From: Paracoccus jeotgali
GTDB taxonomy: Bacteria; Pseudomonadota; Alphaproteobacteria; Rhodobacterales; Rhodobacteraceae
Assembly: GCF_002865605.1 (NCBI RefSeq)
Contig: NZ_CP025584.1
Span: 85,226 to 149,225, forward strand
Direction: 5' to 3'
Length of the DNA stretch: 64,000 bases
The notes under the pieces: model-generated
Told to the model about the DNA's origin: nothing
The model's input: the letters and a program-made list of their open reading frames with translations, nothing else
Database searches by the model: none
Translations under genes and position numbers: made by a program
Shown here: positions 45,421-54,035 of the stretch, in pieces
Position numbering within the stretch: position 1 is the first letter of the stretch
How the letters are laid out: every line of letters starts with the position of its first letter

Positions 45421-45990
45421 TTGATCGGCTACGCCCGTGTTTCCACTGATGACCAGAACCTGGATCTGCAGCGTGATGCTCTGCAGCGGGCCGGGTGCGA
45501 GCGCATCTTCGAGGAAAAGGAGTCAGGTCGCGCCGGCACCAAGCGTCCAGCCCTGGAGGCAGCGCTGGCCTTTCTGCGTGCGGAAGACCAACTCGTGGTC
45601 TGGAAGGTGGATCGGCTGGGCCGGTCCTTGCGCGAGATGCTGGACACCGCGCATCGGCTGCAAGGGCAGGGGGTCCGGCTGCGGTCGCTGACAGAGGCCA
45701 TCGACACCGAGACCTCGACCGGGCGGCTGATGTTCAATTTTCTCGGCACCATCGCCGAGTACTTCCTCGATCTGAACCGCGAGCGCACGCTCGAGGGTCT
45801 GAAGGCCGCGGCCGCGCGAGGCCGCAAGGGCGGCCGGCCACGCAAGCTCTCCGAAGACGATCTCGCCATGGCCAAAGCGCTTCTCAAGGATCCCAACATC
45901 CCCGTGGCGCAAATTGCCAAGCGTCTGGGAGTGAGCCGGGCGACCTTCTACGCCTACTTTCCACAGGCAAGAAGAAAGAACCTGCCATAA
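45418..45990 (+). CDS. Tn3-type resolvase/serine recombinase
   Basis: The 190-residue protein has the exact size of Tn3/Tn21-type resolvases: catalytic LIGYARVSTDDQNLDLQRDAL with the Ser nucleophile, VWKVDRLGRSLREML, GRLMFNFLGTIAEYFLDLNRERTLEGL, shown here by its key Arg and Glu-Arg features, and a C-terminal HTH (VAQIAKRLGVSRATFYAYF). ATG 45418 is the family start. No transposase of a Tn3 element is present nearby, so it may be left over from a larger transposon or serve multimer resolution. Confidence 0.9.
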   Translation: MLIGYARVSTDDQNLDLQRDALQRAGCERIFEEKESGRAGTKRPALEAALAFLRAEDQLVVWKVDRLGRSLREMLDTAHRLQGQGVRLRSLTEAIDTETSTGRLMFNFLGTIAEYFLDLNRERTLEGLKAAAARGRKGGRPRKLSEDDLAMAKALLKDPNIPVAQIAKRLGVSRATFYAYFPQARRKNLP

Positions 45991-46058
45991 GGCAGGGCAG
46001 GGCCTGATCGTGTCTCAAATGCGATACATATTAATTTGACGAAAAAGGAGGACACGTC

Positions 46059-46351
46059 ATGGCCGCCCAGAATTCAATGCTCCACGCCCGCGTCGATGAC
46101 CGGCTCAAGGCTCGGGCGGCCGATGCCCTGTCCGCTGTCGGCCTCACGCTTTCAGATGCTGTGCGCATCCTGCTGACCCGCGTTGCCGCTGAGGGCGGCC
46201 TGACTGCCGGGCTGACAGCAGACCCGGGTGCTATGATGCCTGGTTCCGCGCCAAGATGCGGGAGGCCTTGGCCGATCAGTGCCCCACCACGCCGCACGAT
46301 CAGGCGATGCGAGAGGCTCGTGCCATGATCGAAGGCAAGCGGGGTGCCTGA
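46059..46351 (+). pseudogene. RelB/DinJ-family antitoxin, frameshifted
   Basis: The start has a strong AAGGAGG site, and SMLHARVDDRLKARAADAL, SAVGLTLSDAVRILLTRVAA is the DinJ/RelB ribbon-helix-helix N-terminus. Near 46230 the frame changes: TADPGAMMPGS runs on in frame 1, while the expected tail YDAWFRAKMREALAD then MREARAMIEGKRGA is in the next frame and ends at 46351. One base is missing or extra there. Confidence 0.72.
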
Positions 46352-46451
46352 ACTCGAAAAGAAAGCGCCGGCCCTCCGCGCAGACTGGCGTAACGCGACC
46401 TTGCGCCGCTGCACCCATGACGCTATTGAACTTTTGTCTACTTATTGGTAG
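46344..46451 (+). pseudogene. 5' stump of a ParE/RelE-type toxin
   Basis: A GTG overlapping the antitoxin stop opens VPELEKKAPALRADW, like the first residues of ParE/RelE toxins, but the similarity stops there and the frame ends after 35 codons. The toxin is therefore lost; the remaining codons probably belong to the control region of the next operon. Confidence 0.4.
46438..46451. promoter_or_regulatory. Palindromic operator before the catabolic operon, copy 1
   Basis: CTACTTATTGGTAG is an imperfect inverted repeat 42 bases before the first gene. Its near-identical reverse complement (CTACCAATAGGTAG) lies before the acyl-CoA ligase gene. The likely binder is the TetR-family protein encoded at the end of the cluster. 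Confidence 0.5.
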
Positions 46452-46493
46452 GGTCTACCGGCTGGTTCGATTGTGCTCGACAGGAGGATGTAC

Positions 46494-48596
46494 ATGGCCG
46501 CAATAGCTAACTCGGTGGAGTATTCCATTCGCGATCGCGTCGCGGTCCTTACCCTTAATGCGCCACCCGTAAACGGCTTATCACAACCCCTGCGCAGCGG
46601 CTTGATGTCGGCATTGCTCAAGGCTCGTACTGACCACGACGTCGACGCGGTGATCGTCATCGGCGGCGGCAAAATGTTCTGCGGCGGTGCCGACATCAAG
46701 GAATTTGCCTCGGGCGAGGTCAGCGAACCGGATGTGAACGCTATTGCGCGATGCATGGAAACAATGAACAAGCCAGTGGTAGCGGCGATCCACGGTGTTG
46801 CCTTGGGCGGCGGACTGGAATTGGCTCTTGGCTGCCATATGCGTATCGCCACCTCTGACTCGCGGATCGGGTTCCCCGAGGTCACACTTGGCGTCTTGCC
46901 CGGCGCCGGTGGGACCCAGCGCACTCCACGCCTTGCCGGTGTGACGCTGGCGCTTGACTTGATCCTCAGCGGTCGCGTGATCGACGCACAAAAGGCACAT
47001 GATTTTGGCCTGATCGATGCGCTTTCGAGCGGCGACCTTCTCGACGATGCGATCGCGCTGGCTCTCGACGCGACGCGACGCGGTGAACCGTTGCGGGTTG
47101 CCAAGTACCTGCCTGTTAAGGGTGCCGAGGCGGTCGAGCAGACCATTGCCGCCGCACTGGAAAAAGTGCTTCGCCGCACGCCCGGCGCCGAGGCGCCAAG
47201 GGCGATCGCCCGCTGCATCGCTTTCGCTGCATCTGGTGCGGACTTCGAAGACGCGCTCGTATTCGAGCGCGAGGAGTTCCTTGAGCTCATGAATGGTGCG
47301 CAATCGAAAGCGCTACGCCACCTGTTCTTTGCCGAAAAGGGGGCTAGCAAAATTCCCGATCTTCCCGGAGATACGGCCCTCCGGCCTGTCGAACGGGTCG
47401 GGATTATTGGTGCCGGCACGATGGGGCGCGGTATAGCGATGACGTTCCTCAATGCCGGGATGGCTGTCACGCTGCTGGAAATCGACGCTGAGGCCCTTGC
47501 CTCCGGCCTTGAGGCGATCCGCAAGACCTATGCCGCCAGCGCTGAAAAGGGTAGCATTTCCGCAGCAGTCTTGAATCAGCGGATGAGCCTCCTGCGCGGT
47601 TCGACAGATTATGCCGACATGGCCGACCGCGACCTGGTGATCGAGGCTGTCTTTGAGAACTTGGATATCAAGCAGAAGGTCTGCGCCAAGCTGGGCGAGG
47701 TGTGCCGACCGGACGCGATTATCGCGACCAACACCTCGACCTTAAATGTCGACGTCATCGCGCAGGCGTCAGGCCGCGCGCCCGATGTGCTGGGGATGCA
47801 TTTCTTCAGCCCCGCCCACATTATGCGCCTGCTCGAAGTCGTGCGCGGCAAAGAAACCGCGCCCGACGTTCTGGCCACGGTCATGGCGCTAGCGCGCCGG
47901 ATAGGCAAGGTCGCGGTCGTCTCGGGCGTCTGCTATGGCTTCATCGGCAACCGGATGCTGGAAAGCTATCTGCGCGAGATGGATTTTTTGCTGATGGAAG
48001 GCGCGACACCTGCGCAGATCGATGCCGCGCTGGAAGGGTTCGGGATGGCCATGGGGCCGTGCCGGATGATGGATATGGCCGGCATCGATGTGAATGCCCG
48101 CGTGTTAGACGAACGCGAGGCCGAAGGCGCCCTTCCCGACGACCCGTCCTATCGCGCCTTGGTGCGCAAGCTGGGCGCGATTGGTCGCAACGGTCAGAAA
48201 GCCGGTCTCGGCTATTACCGCTATGACGGGCGCACCCCAATCCCCGATCCGCAGGTCAACGACATCGCCGCCGACCTGGCTGCGCAGTTCGGGATTACCC
48301 GGCGCAACAACATTACTGACGACGAAATTCGCGATCGTCTGCTGCTACCGTTGATCAACGAAGGGTATCGCATCCTCGACGAAGGAATCGCCTATCGCGA
48401 CGGTGATATCGATGTTGTGTGGGCGGCTGGCTATGGCTGGCCGCGCCTGACCGGCGGTCCGATGCATTATGCCGAGACAATGGGGCTGGAACAGCTGCGC
48501 AACCGACTGCAAGAGCTGGGGCGGCAGACTGGCGATCGTCACGGATATTTCGCTCCTGCGTCACTGTTGTCGCGTCGCGCCACCGGCGCCGCGTAA
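46494..48596 (+). CDS. Fused enoyl-CoA hydratase/3-hydroxyacyl-CoA dehydrogenase (FadJ/FadB-like)
   Basis: The 700-residue protein joins an N-terminal crotonase domain (MFCGGADIKEF, AIHGVALGGGLELALG, GFPEVTLGVLPGAGGTQR) with an NAD-binding 3-hydroxyacyl-CoA dehydrogenase domain (VGIIGAGTMGRGIAMTFL, LGMHFFSPAHIMRLLEVV). It catalyses two steps of beta-oxidation. The start is ATG 46494: AGGAGG ends directly before ATG 46488, leaving 6 bases to 46494. First gene of the catabolic cluster and preceded by a palindrome. The thiolase gene follows after 39 bases. Confidence 0.9.
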   Translation: MAAIANSVEYSIRDRVAVLTLNAPPVNGLSQPLRSGLMSALLKARTDHDVDAVIVIGGGKMFCGGADIKEFASGEVSEPDVNAIARCMETMNKPVVAAIHGVALGGGLELALGCHMRIATSDSRIGFPEVTLGVLPGAGGTQRTPRLAGVTLALDLILSGRVIDAQKAHDFGLIDALSSGDLLDDAIALALDATRRGEPLRVAKYLPVKGAEAVEQTIAAALEKVLRRTPGAEAPRAIARCIAFAASGADFEDALVFEREEFLELMNGAQSKALRHLFFAEKGASKIPDLPGDTALRPVERVGIIGAGTMGRGIAMTFLNAGMAVTLLEIDAEALASGLEAIRKTYAASAEKGSISAAVLNQRMSLLRGSTDYADMADRDLVIEAVFENLDIKQKVCAKLGEVCRPDAIIATNTSTLNVDVIAQASGRAPDVLGMHFFSPAHIMRLLEVVRGKETAPDVLATVMALARRIGKVAVVSGVCYGFIGNRMLESYLREMDFLLMEGATPAQIDAALEGFGMAMGPCRMMDMAGIDVNARVLDEREAEGALPDDPSYRALVRKLGAIGRNGQKAGLGYYRYDGRTPIPDPQVNDIAADLAAQFGITRRNNITDDEIRDRLLLPLINEGYRILDEGIAYRDGDIDVVWAAGYGWPRLTGGPMHYAETMGLEQLRNRLQELGRQTGDRHGYFAPASLLSRRATGAA

Positions 48597-48635
48597 CCAG
48601 CGCCGCATTTCACAGACATTTCCAGGAGAACCGCC

Positions 48636-49820
48636 ATGCGCGAAGCCGTCATCGTCTCGACCGCGCGCACCCCGATCGGCAAGGCCTTTCGCGGTGCGCT
48701 CAACAACATCAAGTCGCCCACCATGATGGCGCACGCATTGCAGCATGCCGTGGCCCGCGCCGGACTGCAGGGGCACGAGATTGATGATCTGATCATCGGG
48801 ACCGCGCTGAGCGCGGGAACCGCGGGCGGAAACATTGCGCGCAACGCGGGCCTTGCCGCCGGGCTGCCGGTCGAGGTTGCCGCGCAGACGGTCGACCGGC
48901 AATGCGCCTCGGGGTTGATGGCGGTGGCGATCGCGGCGCGCGAAATCATGGTGGACAGCTTCGACATCGTCGCCGCCGGCGGGCAGGAAAACATCTCGGC
49001 ACTGCAGCACGGCTATTTCGACTGGACCGCACGCGAGGTAGATTCCAACGTGATTGCGCAGGCCGAACATGCCTATATGCCGATGCTGCAGACGGCCGAA
49101 CACGTGGCGCGCACATACGGCGTGACGCGTGAACAGCAGGACGAATACGCCCTGTCGTCGCAGCAACGCACCGCCGCCGCGCAAGATGCTGGCCGTTTCG
49201 ACGACGAGATCGTGCCGATCACCGCCACGCAGTCCGTGAAGGACCGCGAGACCGGTGAAATCACCTACCGCGACGTGAAACTGTCGCGCGACGAAGGCAA
49301 CCGCCCCGAGACCACGCTGGATACACTGGCCGCGCTAAAGCCGGTGATCGAAGGCGGCGTCGTGACGGCGGGCAATGCCAGCCAACTGTCCGACGGCGCA
49401 TCGGCCTGCGTGCTGATGGAGGCAGGCGTCGCCGCCCAGCGCGGGATCGATCCGCTGGGCATCTATCGCGGCATGATGGTCGTGGGCAACGCACCCGAGG
49501 AGATGGGAATCGGACCAATCTACGCCATCCCGAAACTCCTCGACAAGCATGGCTTGAAGATCGGCGATATCGGGGTCTGGGAGCTGAATGAGGCGTTCGC
49601 AGTGCAGGCGCTGTATTGCCGCGATCACCTGGGCATCGACCCTGAGCTGTTCAACATCAACGGCGGCGCTATCTCGATCGGTCATCCCTACGGAATGACC
49701 GGTGCGCGATCGGTCGGTCACGCGCTGATCGAAGGCAAGCGGCGCGGCGCGCGCTATGCCGTCGTGTCGATGTGCGTGGGCGGCGGCCAAGGCGCCGCGG
49801 CCCTGTTCGAGGTCTGTTGA
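48636..49820 (+). CDS. Acetyl-CoA acyltransferase (thiolase)
   Basis: The 394-residue thiolase has the nucleophilic Cys in DRQCASGLMAVAIA near residue 90, INGGAISIGHPYGMTGAR with the His, and a C-terminal CVGGGQGAAALFE with the second Cys. It cleaves 3-ketoacyl-CoA to acetyl-CoA (or propionyl-CoA) and a shortened acyl-CoA. GGAGAA lies before the ATG. The position after the hydratase/dehydrogenase completes a beta-oxidation cycle. Confidence 0.92.
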   Translation: MREAVIVSTARTPIGKAFRGALNNIKSPTMMAHALQHAVARAGLQGHEIDDLIIGTALSAGTAGGNIARNAGLAAGLPVEVAAQTVDRQCASGLMAVAIAAREIMVDSFDIVAAGGQENISALQHGYFDWTAREVDSNVIAQAEHAYMPMLQTAEHVARTYGVTREQQDEYALSSQQRTAAAQDAGRFDDEIVPITATQSVKDRETGEITYRDVKLSRDEGNRPETTLDTLAALKPVIEGGVVTAGNASQLSDGASACVLMEAGVAAQRGIDPLGIYRGMMVVGNAPEEMGIGPIYAIPKLLDKHGLKIGDIGVWELNEAFAVQALYCRDHLGIDPELFNINGGAISIGHPYGMTGARSVGHALIEGKRRGARYAVVSMCVGGGQGAAALFEVC

Positions 49821-49858
49821 GCCCGCGCAACATCACCGTTTTGGGAAAGAGAACCGTC

Positions 49859-50671
49859 ATGGATTTCAAGGAAATCACCTACGAGCTCGACGGCCACACG
49901 GCCATCATCACCTTCAACCGTCCGGAACGCATGAACGCACTGACGAAAGTGCTTGAGGGCGAACTGTACGACGCGATGCGTGCCGCCGACCTGGACGAGA
50001 CGGTGCGCGCTATCATTCTGACCGGCAACGGCCGCGCCTTCTGTGCCGGCATGGACATGGACGAGCTGGAGGTGCTGCCGCCCGACGACATCGGTGCGCG
50101 CGAATGGATGCGCCCTTATGACATGAACCGCCGGGCCGACTATCAGGCGCGCTATTCCTATTTTCCGGGGCTGAGCAAGCCAGTGATCTCGGCCATCAAT
50201 GGCGCTGCGGCGGGGTTGGGCCTGATCTTTGCGCTGTACAGCGATTTCCGCATCGCCTCGAGCAATGCGGCCTTCGTAACCGCTTTCGTGATGCGTGGGC
50301 TGGTCGCGGAACACGGCATTGCATGGATCCTGCCGCGCGTTGTCGGCCACGCCAACGCGATGGACATGCTGCTAACCTCGCGCAAGGTCAAGGCGGACGA
50401 GGCGCGTGAGATGAATCTGGTGCACCGCGTCGTCGAGCCCAAGGTCCTGATGGACGAGGCGCGCGCGCTGGCGACCCTGCTGTCGCAGAATGTCTCGCCG
50501 CGCTCGGTGCGCGTGATGAAGCGCCAGATCTGGGAAGCGCCCTATCAGACACTGGGCGCGGCCATCACCCAGGCTAACGAAGAAATGTTCCTCAGCATCC
50601 AGAGCGAGGATTTCACCGAAGGCGTTGCGCATTTCCAAGAAAAGCGCCCGCCGCAGTTCACCGGCCGCTGA
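49859..50671 (+). CDS. Enoyl-CoA hydratase/isomerase family protein
   Basis: This 270-residue crotonase has RAFCAGMDMDELEVL and INGAAAGLGLIFALYSDF for the oxyanion hole, and a Glu in LVAEHGIAWILP that corresponds to one catalytic position. ATG 49859 starts the family sequence; the frame upstream is unrelated to the family. It can add water to an enoyl-CoA or shift a double bond; the precise substrate is unclear. Confidence 0.85.
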   Translation: MDFKEITYELDGHTAIITFNRPERMNALTKVLEGELYDAMRAADLDETVRAIILTGNGRAFCAGMDMDELEVLPPDDIGAREWMRPYDMNRRADYQARYSYFPGLSKPVISAINGAAAGLGLIFALYSDFRIASSNAAFVTAFVMRGLVAEHGIAWILPRVVGHANAMDMLLTSRKVKADEAREMNLVHRVVEPKVLMDEARALATLLSQNVSPRSVRVMKRQIWEAPYQTLGAAITQANEEMFLSIQSEDFTEGVAHFQEKRPPQFTGR

Positions 50672-50718
50672 TCTCGATCGCCGTCGCGACCACCCATTCT
50701 GTTTGCAAGGAGATCCAA

Positions 50719-52158
50719 GTGATCGAGAAGCGCGAATTCTACATCGACGGTAAATGGCGTACGCCTGCGCAGGCCCGCGACCACGAGGTGATCGACCCCT
50801 CGACCGAAGAGCCCTGCGCGGTGATCTCGCTGGGCGGACAGGCAGATGTCGATACCGCCGTCGCCGCCGCAAAGGCGGCCTTGCCCAGCTGGATGGCCAC
50901 TCCGCCCGAGACGCGTATCGCGCTTCTTGAAAAGCTGACCGAGATCTACAAGGCCCGCTCCGAAGAGATCGCGGAGGCGATCAGCCTGGAAATGGGTGCC
51001 CCGATCGACATGGCGCGGTCGTCGCAATGGGGCGCGGGATATGGCCATCTCAAGAACTTCATCCGCGCGGCCAAGTCATTCGAATTCATCGCACCTTTGG
51101 GCGATCACGCCCCCAATGACCGCATCATCCAAGAGGCTGTCGGCGTGGTGGCGATGATCACGCCGTGGAACTGGCCGATGAACCAGGTCACGCTGAAGGT
51201 CGGCGCGGCTATCGTCGCGGGCTGCACGATGATCCTGAAGCCGTCCGAGGAAAGCCCGCTGAGCGCGGTGCTGTTCGCCGAGATGATGGACAAGGCGGGC
51301 TTTCCGCCCGGCGTCTTCAATCTTGTGAACGGCGACGGCCAGGGCGTGGGTAGCGCTCTTACCGGTCATCCCGATGTCGACATGGTAAGCTTCACCGGCT
51401 CGTCCCGCGCGGGCATCGCGATTTCCAAAAACGCCGCGGATACACTGAAGAAAGTGCATCTCGAGCTGGGCGGCAAGGGCGCGAACCTGATCTTCGCCGA
51501 CGCAGACGACAAGGCGATCAAGCGCGGTGTGTTGTCCTTGATGCTCAACTCGGGGCAAAGCTGCAACGCGCCCAGCCGCATGATGATCGAGGCCCCAGCC
51601 TATGAGGCGGGCGTGAAGCAGGCAGCCGACATCGCCGCCGGGGTCCAGGTGGGCCCGGCCAGCGCGGAGGGCCGCCATATCGGCCCTGTCGTGAACCCGG
51701 CGCAATGGGGCAAGATTCAGGACCTGATCCAGAAGGGCATCGACGAAGGCGCGCGCTTGGTCGCCGGCGGCACTGGCCGGCCAGAGGGCACGAATCGCGG
51801 CTTTTTCGTGCGCCCGACCGTCTTTGCTGACGTCACCCCGGACATGACTATCGCCCGCGAAGAGATCTTCGGACCCGTTCTGTCGATCATGAAGTTTGAC
51901 ACCGAGGATCAGGCCGTCGCAATTGCCAACGATACCGAATATGGGCTGACCAACTATGTTCAGACCCAAGACGGGGCGCGGCGCAACCGGTTGGCGCGCG
52001 TGCTGCGGTCGGGCATGGTCGAGATGAATGGCCAGCCACGCGGCGCCGGTTCGCCCTTTGGCGGAATGAAGCGATCGGGCAATGGTCGCGAAGGCGGGGC
52101 TTGGGGAATAGCCGACTTCTGCGAGGTCAAGGCCGTCTCTGGCTGGGCCACCGACTGA
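50719..52158 (+). CDS. Aldehyde dehydrogenase family protein
   Basis: The 479-residue enzyme has the NAD-binding segment MITPWNWPMNQVTLKVGAA, the Glu in HLELGGKGANLIFAD and the nucleophilic Cys in NSGQSCNAPSRMM. GTG start with AAGGAG seven bases upstream. It should oxidise an aldehyde to an acid, so the cluster may accept an alcohol/aldehyde precursor or produce an aldehyde when a side chain is cut. Substrate unknown. Confidence 0.88.
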   Translation: MIEKREFYIDGKWRTPAQARDHEVIDPSTEEPCAVISLGGQADVDTAVAAAKAALPSWMATPPETRIALLEKLTEIYKARSEEIAEAISLEMGAPIDMARSSQWGAGYGHLKNFIRAAKSFEFIAPLGDHAPNDRIIQEAVGVVAMITPWNWPMNQVTLKVGAAIVAGCTMILKPSEESPLSAVLFAEMMDKAGFPPGVFNLVNGDGQGVGSALTGHPDVDMVSFTGSSRAGIAISKNAADTLKKVHLELGGKGANLIFADADDKAIKRGVLSLMLNSGQSCNAPSRMMIEAPAYEAGVKQAADIAAGVQVGPASAEGRHIGPVVNPAQWGKIQDLIQKGIDEGARLVAGGTGRPEGTNRGFFVRPTVFADVTPDMTIAREEIFGPVLSIMKFDTEDQAVAIANDTEYGLTNYVQTQDGARRNRLARVLRSGMVEMNGQPRGAGSPFGGMKRSGNGREGGAWGIADFCEVKAVSGWATD

Positions 52159-52242
52159 TGAGGACAACCTGCACGTCGTGGATGATGCGCCGCTTTGCCC
52201 GCGCCCGCGCAGACAGCACACAAAAAAGAACTTGCTTAGCGC

Positions 52243-52273
52243 TTACTGGTTAGTAGTATCTACCAATAGGTAG
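52243..52273. promoter_or_regulatory. Palindromic operator before the acyl-CoA ligase gene, copy 2
   Basis: CTACCAATAGGTAG (52260-52273) is a perfect match in reverse to CTACCTATTGGTAG, differing by one base from the site at 46438. A weaker related stretch, TTACTGGTTAGTAG, lies just upstream at 52243. The pair probably forms the control region of the ligase/transporter unit. Confidence 0.55.
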
Positions 52274-52346
52274 GCGACTTCTGGACTTTCCGGCCGAGAG
52301 GCGACGATCTCCTGACACCCCTTCCGCATGGCAAAGGATGCGCCAG

Positions 52347-53999
52347 ATGACTACGGTTGAACAAAGTCCTTTGGCGGGGCAGACGATGTCCCCCCCGCTG
52401 CTGATTTCGTCGCTGATCCGCAACGCCGATCGCTACTTTGGCGACATTACGATTGTCTCACGTCTGGAAGACGGAACCATCCACCGCTACGACTATCGCA
52501 CGTGTCATCGCCGCGCCCGCCAGCTTGCCGACGGGCTAACCCAACTCGGACTTGTCATGGGCGACCGGGTGGCGTCACTGGGCTGGAATAATTTCCGCCA
52601 TCTTGAAGCGTATTTCGCGATACCCGGTGCGGGACTGGTTCTGAACACGATCAATCCGCGTCTGCATGCCGACCAGGTTACATACATTGCTGGGCATGCG
52701 GACGCGAAATGCGTCCTGTTCGACCTGTCCTTTATTGCGCAGGCCGAGGCGATCGCCGCGCATTGTCCACAGGTGCAGCATTTCATCGCGATGTGCGTCC
52801 CGGGGGATATGCCGGCGGACACCACCATCGCCAACCTAATCTGTTACGAGGACTTCATCGCGGATGCCTCGGATCAGTTCGAATGGCCGGTATTCGACGA
52901 AACTGCCGCATCCGCGTTATGCTATACGTCGGGGACTACGGGCGAACCCAAGGGTGCGCTGTATTCGCACCGCTCGACAATGATCCATTCCTACGCCGAG
53001 GTGATGCCCGACGCGTTCAACATCTCGTCGCGCGATGTCATCATGCCGGTGGTGCCGATGTACCACGCTAATGCATGGGGTCTGCCCTATGCTGCGGCGC
53101 TTGCCGGCGCCAAGCTGGTCCTGCCCGGTCCCATGATGGACGGCCGATCGCTGTACGAGCTGATCGAGGGGGAAGGCGTCACTTTTTCCGCCGGCGTGCC
53201 GACGGTGTGGAGCGGGCTGCTTGATCACGTTGCGGAAAACGAACTTGGCTTTACCAGCTTCAAGCGGATGAACATCGGCGGCTCGGCCTGTCCGCGAGCG
53301 ATGATGAAGACCTTCCGCGAGACGCATGGCGTCGACGTGATCCACGCCTGGGGCATGACCGAGATGTCGCCCATGGGCACGATCTGCACCCTTCAGGCCC
53401 GCCATGCCGACTTGGCCGAAGAGGACCAGCAAGCTCTACGAGAAACGCAGGGGCATCCGGTCTTTGGCGTCGACATGCTACTGCTGGACGACCATGGAGA
53501 CGAATTGCCATGGGACGGCAAGACAAGCGGGAACCTATTCGTGAAGGGTCCGTGGGTGATTGATTCCTATTTCAAGCGCCCCCGCGGAAGCGCGCTGCAC
53601 GACGGCTGGCTACCAACGGGGGATGTCGTTACGATCAGTCCGCATGGATACATTAAGATCACCGACCGCAATAAGGACATCATCAAGTCGGGCGGTGAGT
53701 GGATCAGCTCGATTGAGATTGAGAACATCTCGCAGTTGCATCCCGACGTGCAGCAGGCCGCCTGCATCGGTGTAGTGCATCCAAAGTGGGGTGAACGCCC
53801 CATCTTGGTCGTGATCCCGCGTCGCGGCGCGGATCTGACGAAATCCGCGCTGCTCGACTTTCTCGACGGAAAGATTGCCCGCTGGTGGATGCCCGACGAC
53901 GTGATCTTTGTGGACACCATCGACCTAGGCCCCACCGGGAAGGTGCTCAAGAACCGGCTGCGCGAGCGGTTTTCAGCGCTAATTACGCCGGTGGCCTGA
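52347..53999 (+). CDS. Acyl-CoA ligase (AMP-forming)
   Basis: The 550-residue ligase has the AMP-binding P-loop CYTSGTTGEPKGALYSHRS, HAWGMTEMSPMGT, LPTGDVVTISPHGYIKITDR and the catalytic Lys in GPTGKVLKNRLRE. ATG 52347 has AAAGG nine bases upstream; ATG 52338 has no room for it. It resembles medium- or long-chain fatty-acyl and methylmercaptopropionate CoA ligases. It should activate the imported acid for the beta-oxidation enzymes of the same cluster. Confidence 0.88.
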   Translation: MTTVEQSPLAGQTMSPPLLISSLIRNADRYFGDITIVSRLEDGTIHRYDYRTCHRRARQLADGLTQLGLVMGDRVASLGWNNFRHLEAYFAIPGAGLVLNTINPRLHADQVTYIAGHADAKCVLFDLSFIAQAEAIAAHCPQVQHFIAMCVPGDMPADTTIANLICYEDFIADASDQFEWPVFDETAASALCYTSGTTGEPKGALYSHRSTMIHSYAEVMPDAFNISSRDVIMPVVPMYHANAWGLPYAAALAGAKLVLPGPMMDGRSLYELIEGEGVTFSAGVPTVWSGLLDHVAENELGFTSFKRMNIGGSACPRAMMKTFRETHGVDVIHAWGMTEMSPMGTICTLQARHADLAEEDQQALRETQGHPVFGVDMLLLDDHGDELPWDGKTSGNLFVKGPWVIDSYFKRPRGSALHDGWLPTGDVVTISPHGYIKITDRNKDIIKSGGEWISSIEIENISQLHPDVQQAACIGVVHPKWGERPILVVIPRRGADLTKSALLDFLDGKIARWWMPDDVIFVDTIDLGPTGKVLKNRLRERFSALITPVA

Positions 54000-54035
54000 G
54001 GGGCGGCCCAGCATTCAACAAGGAGGAGACGACAC

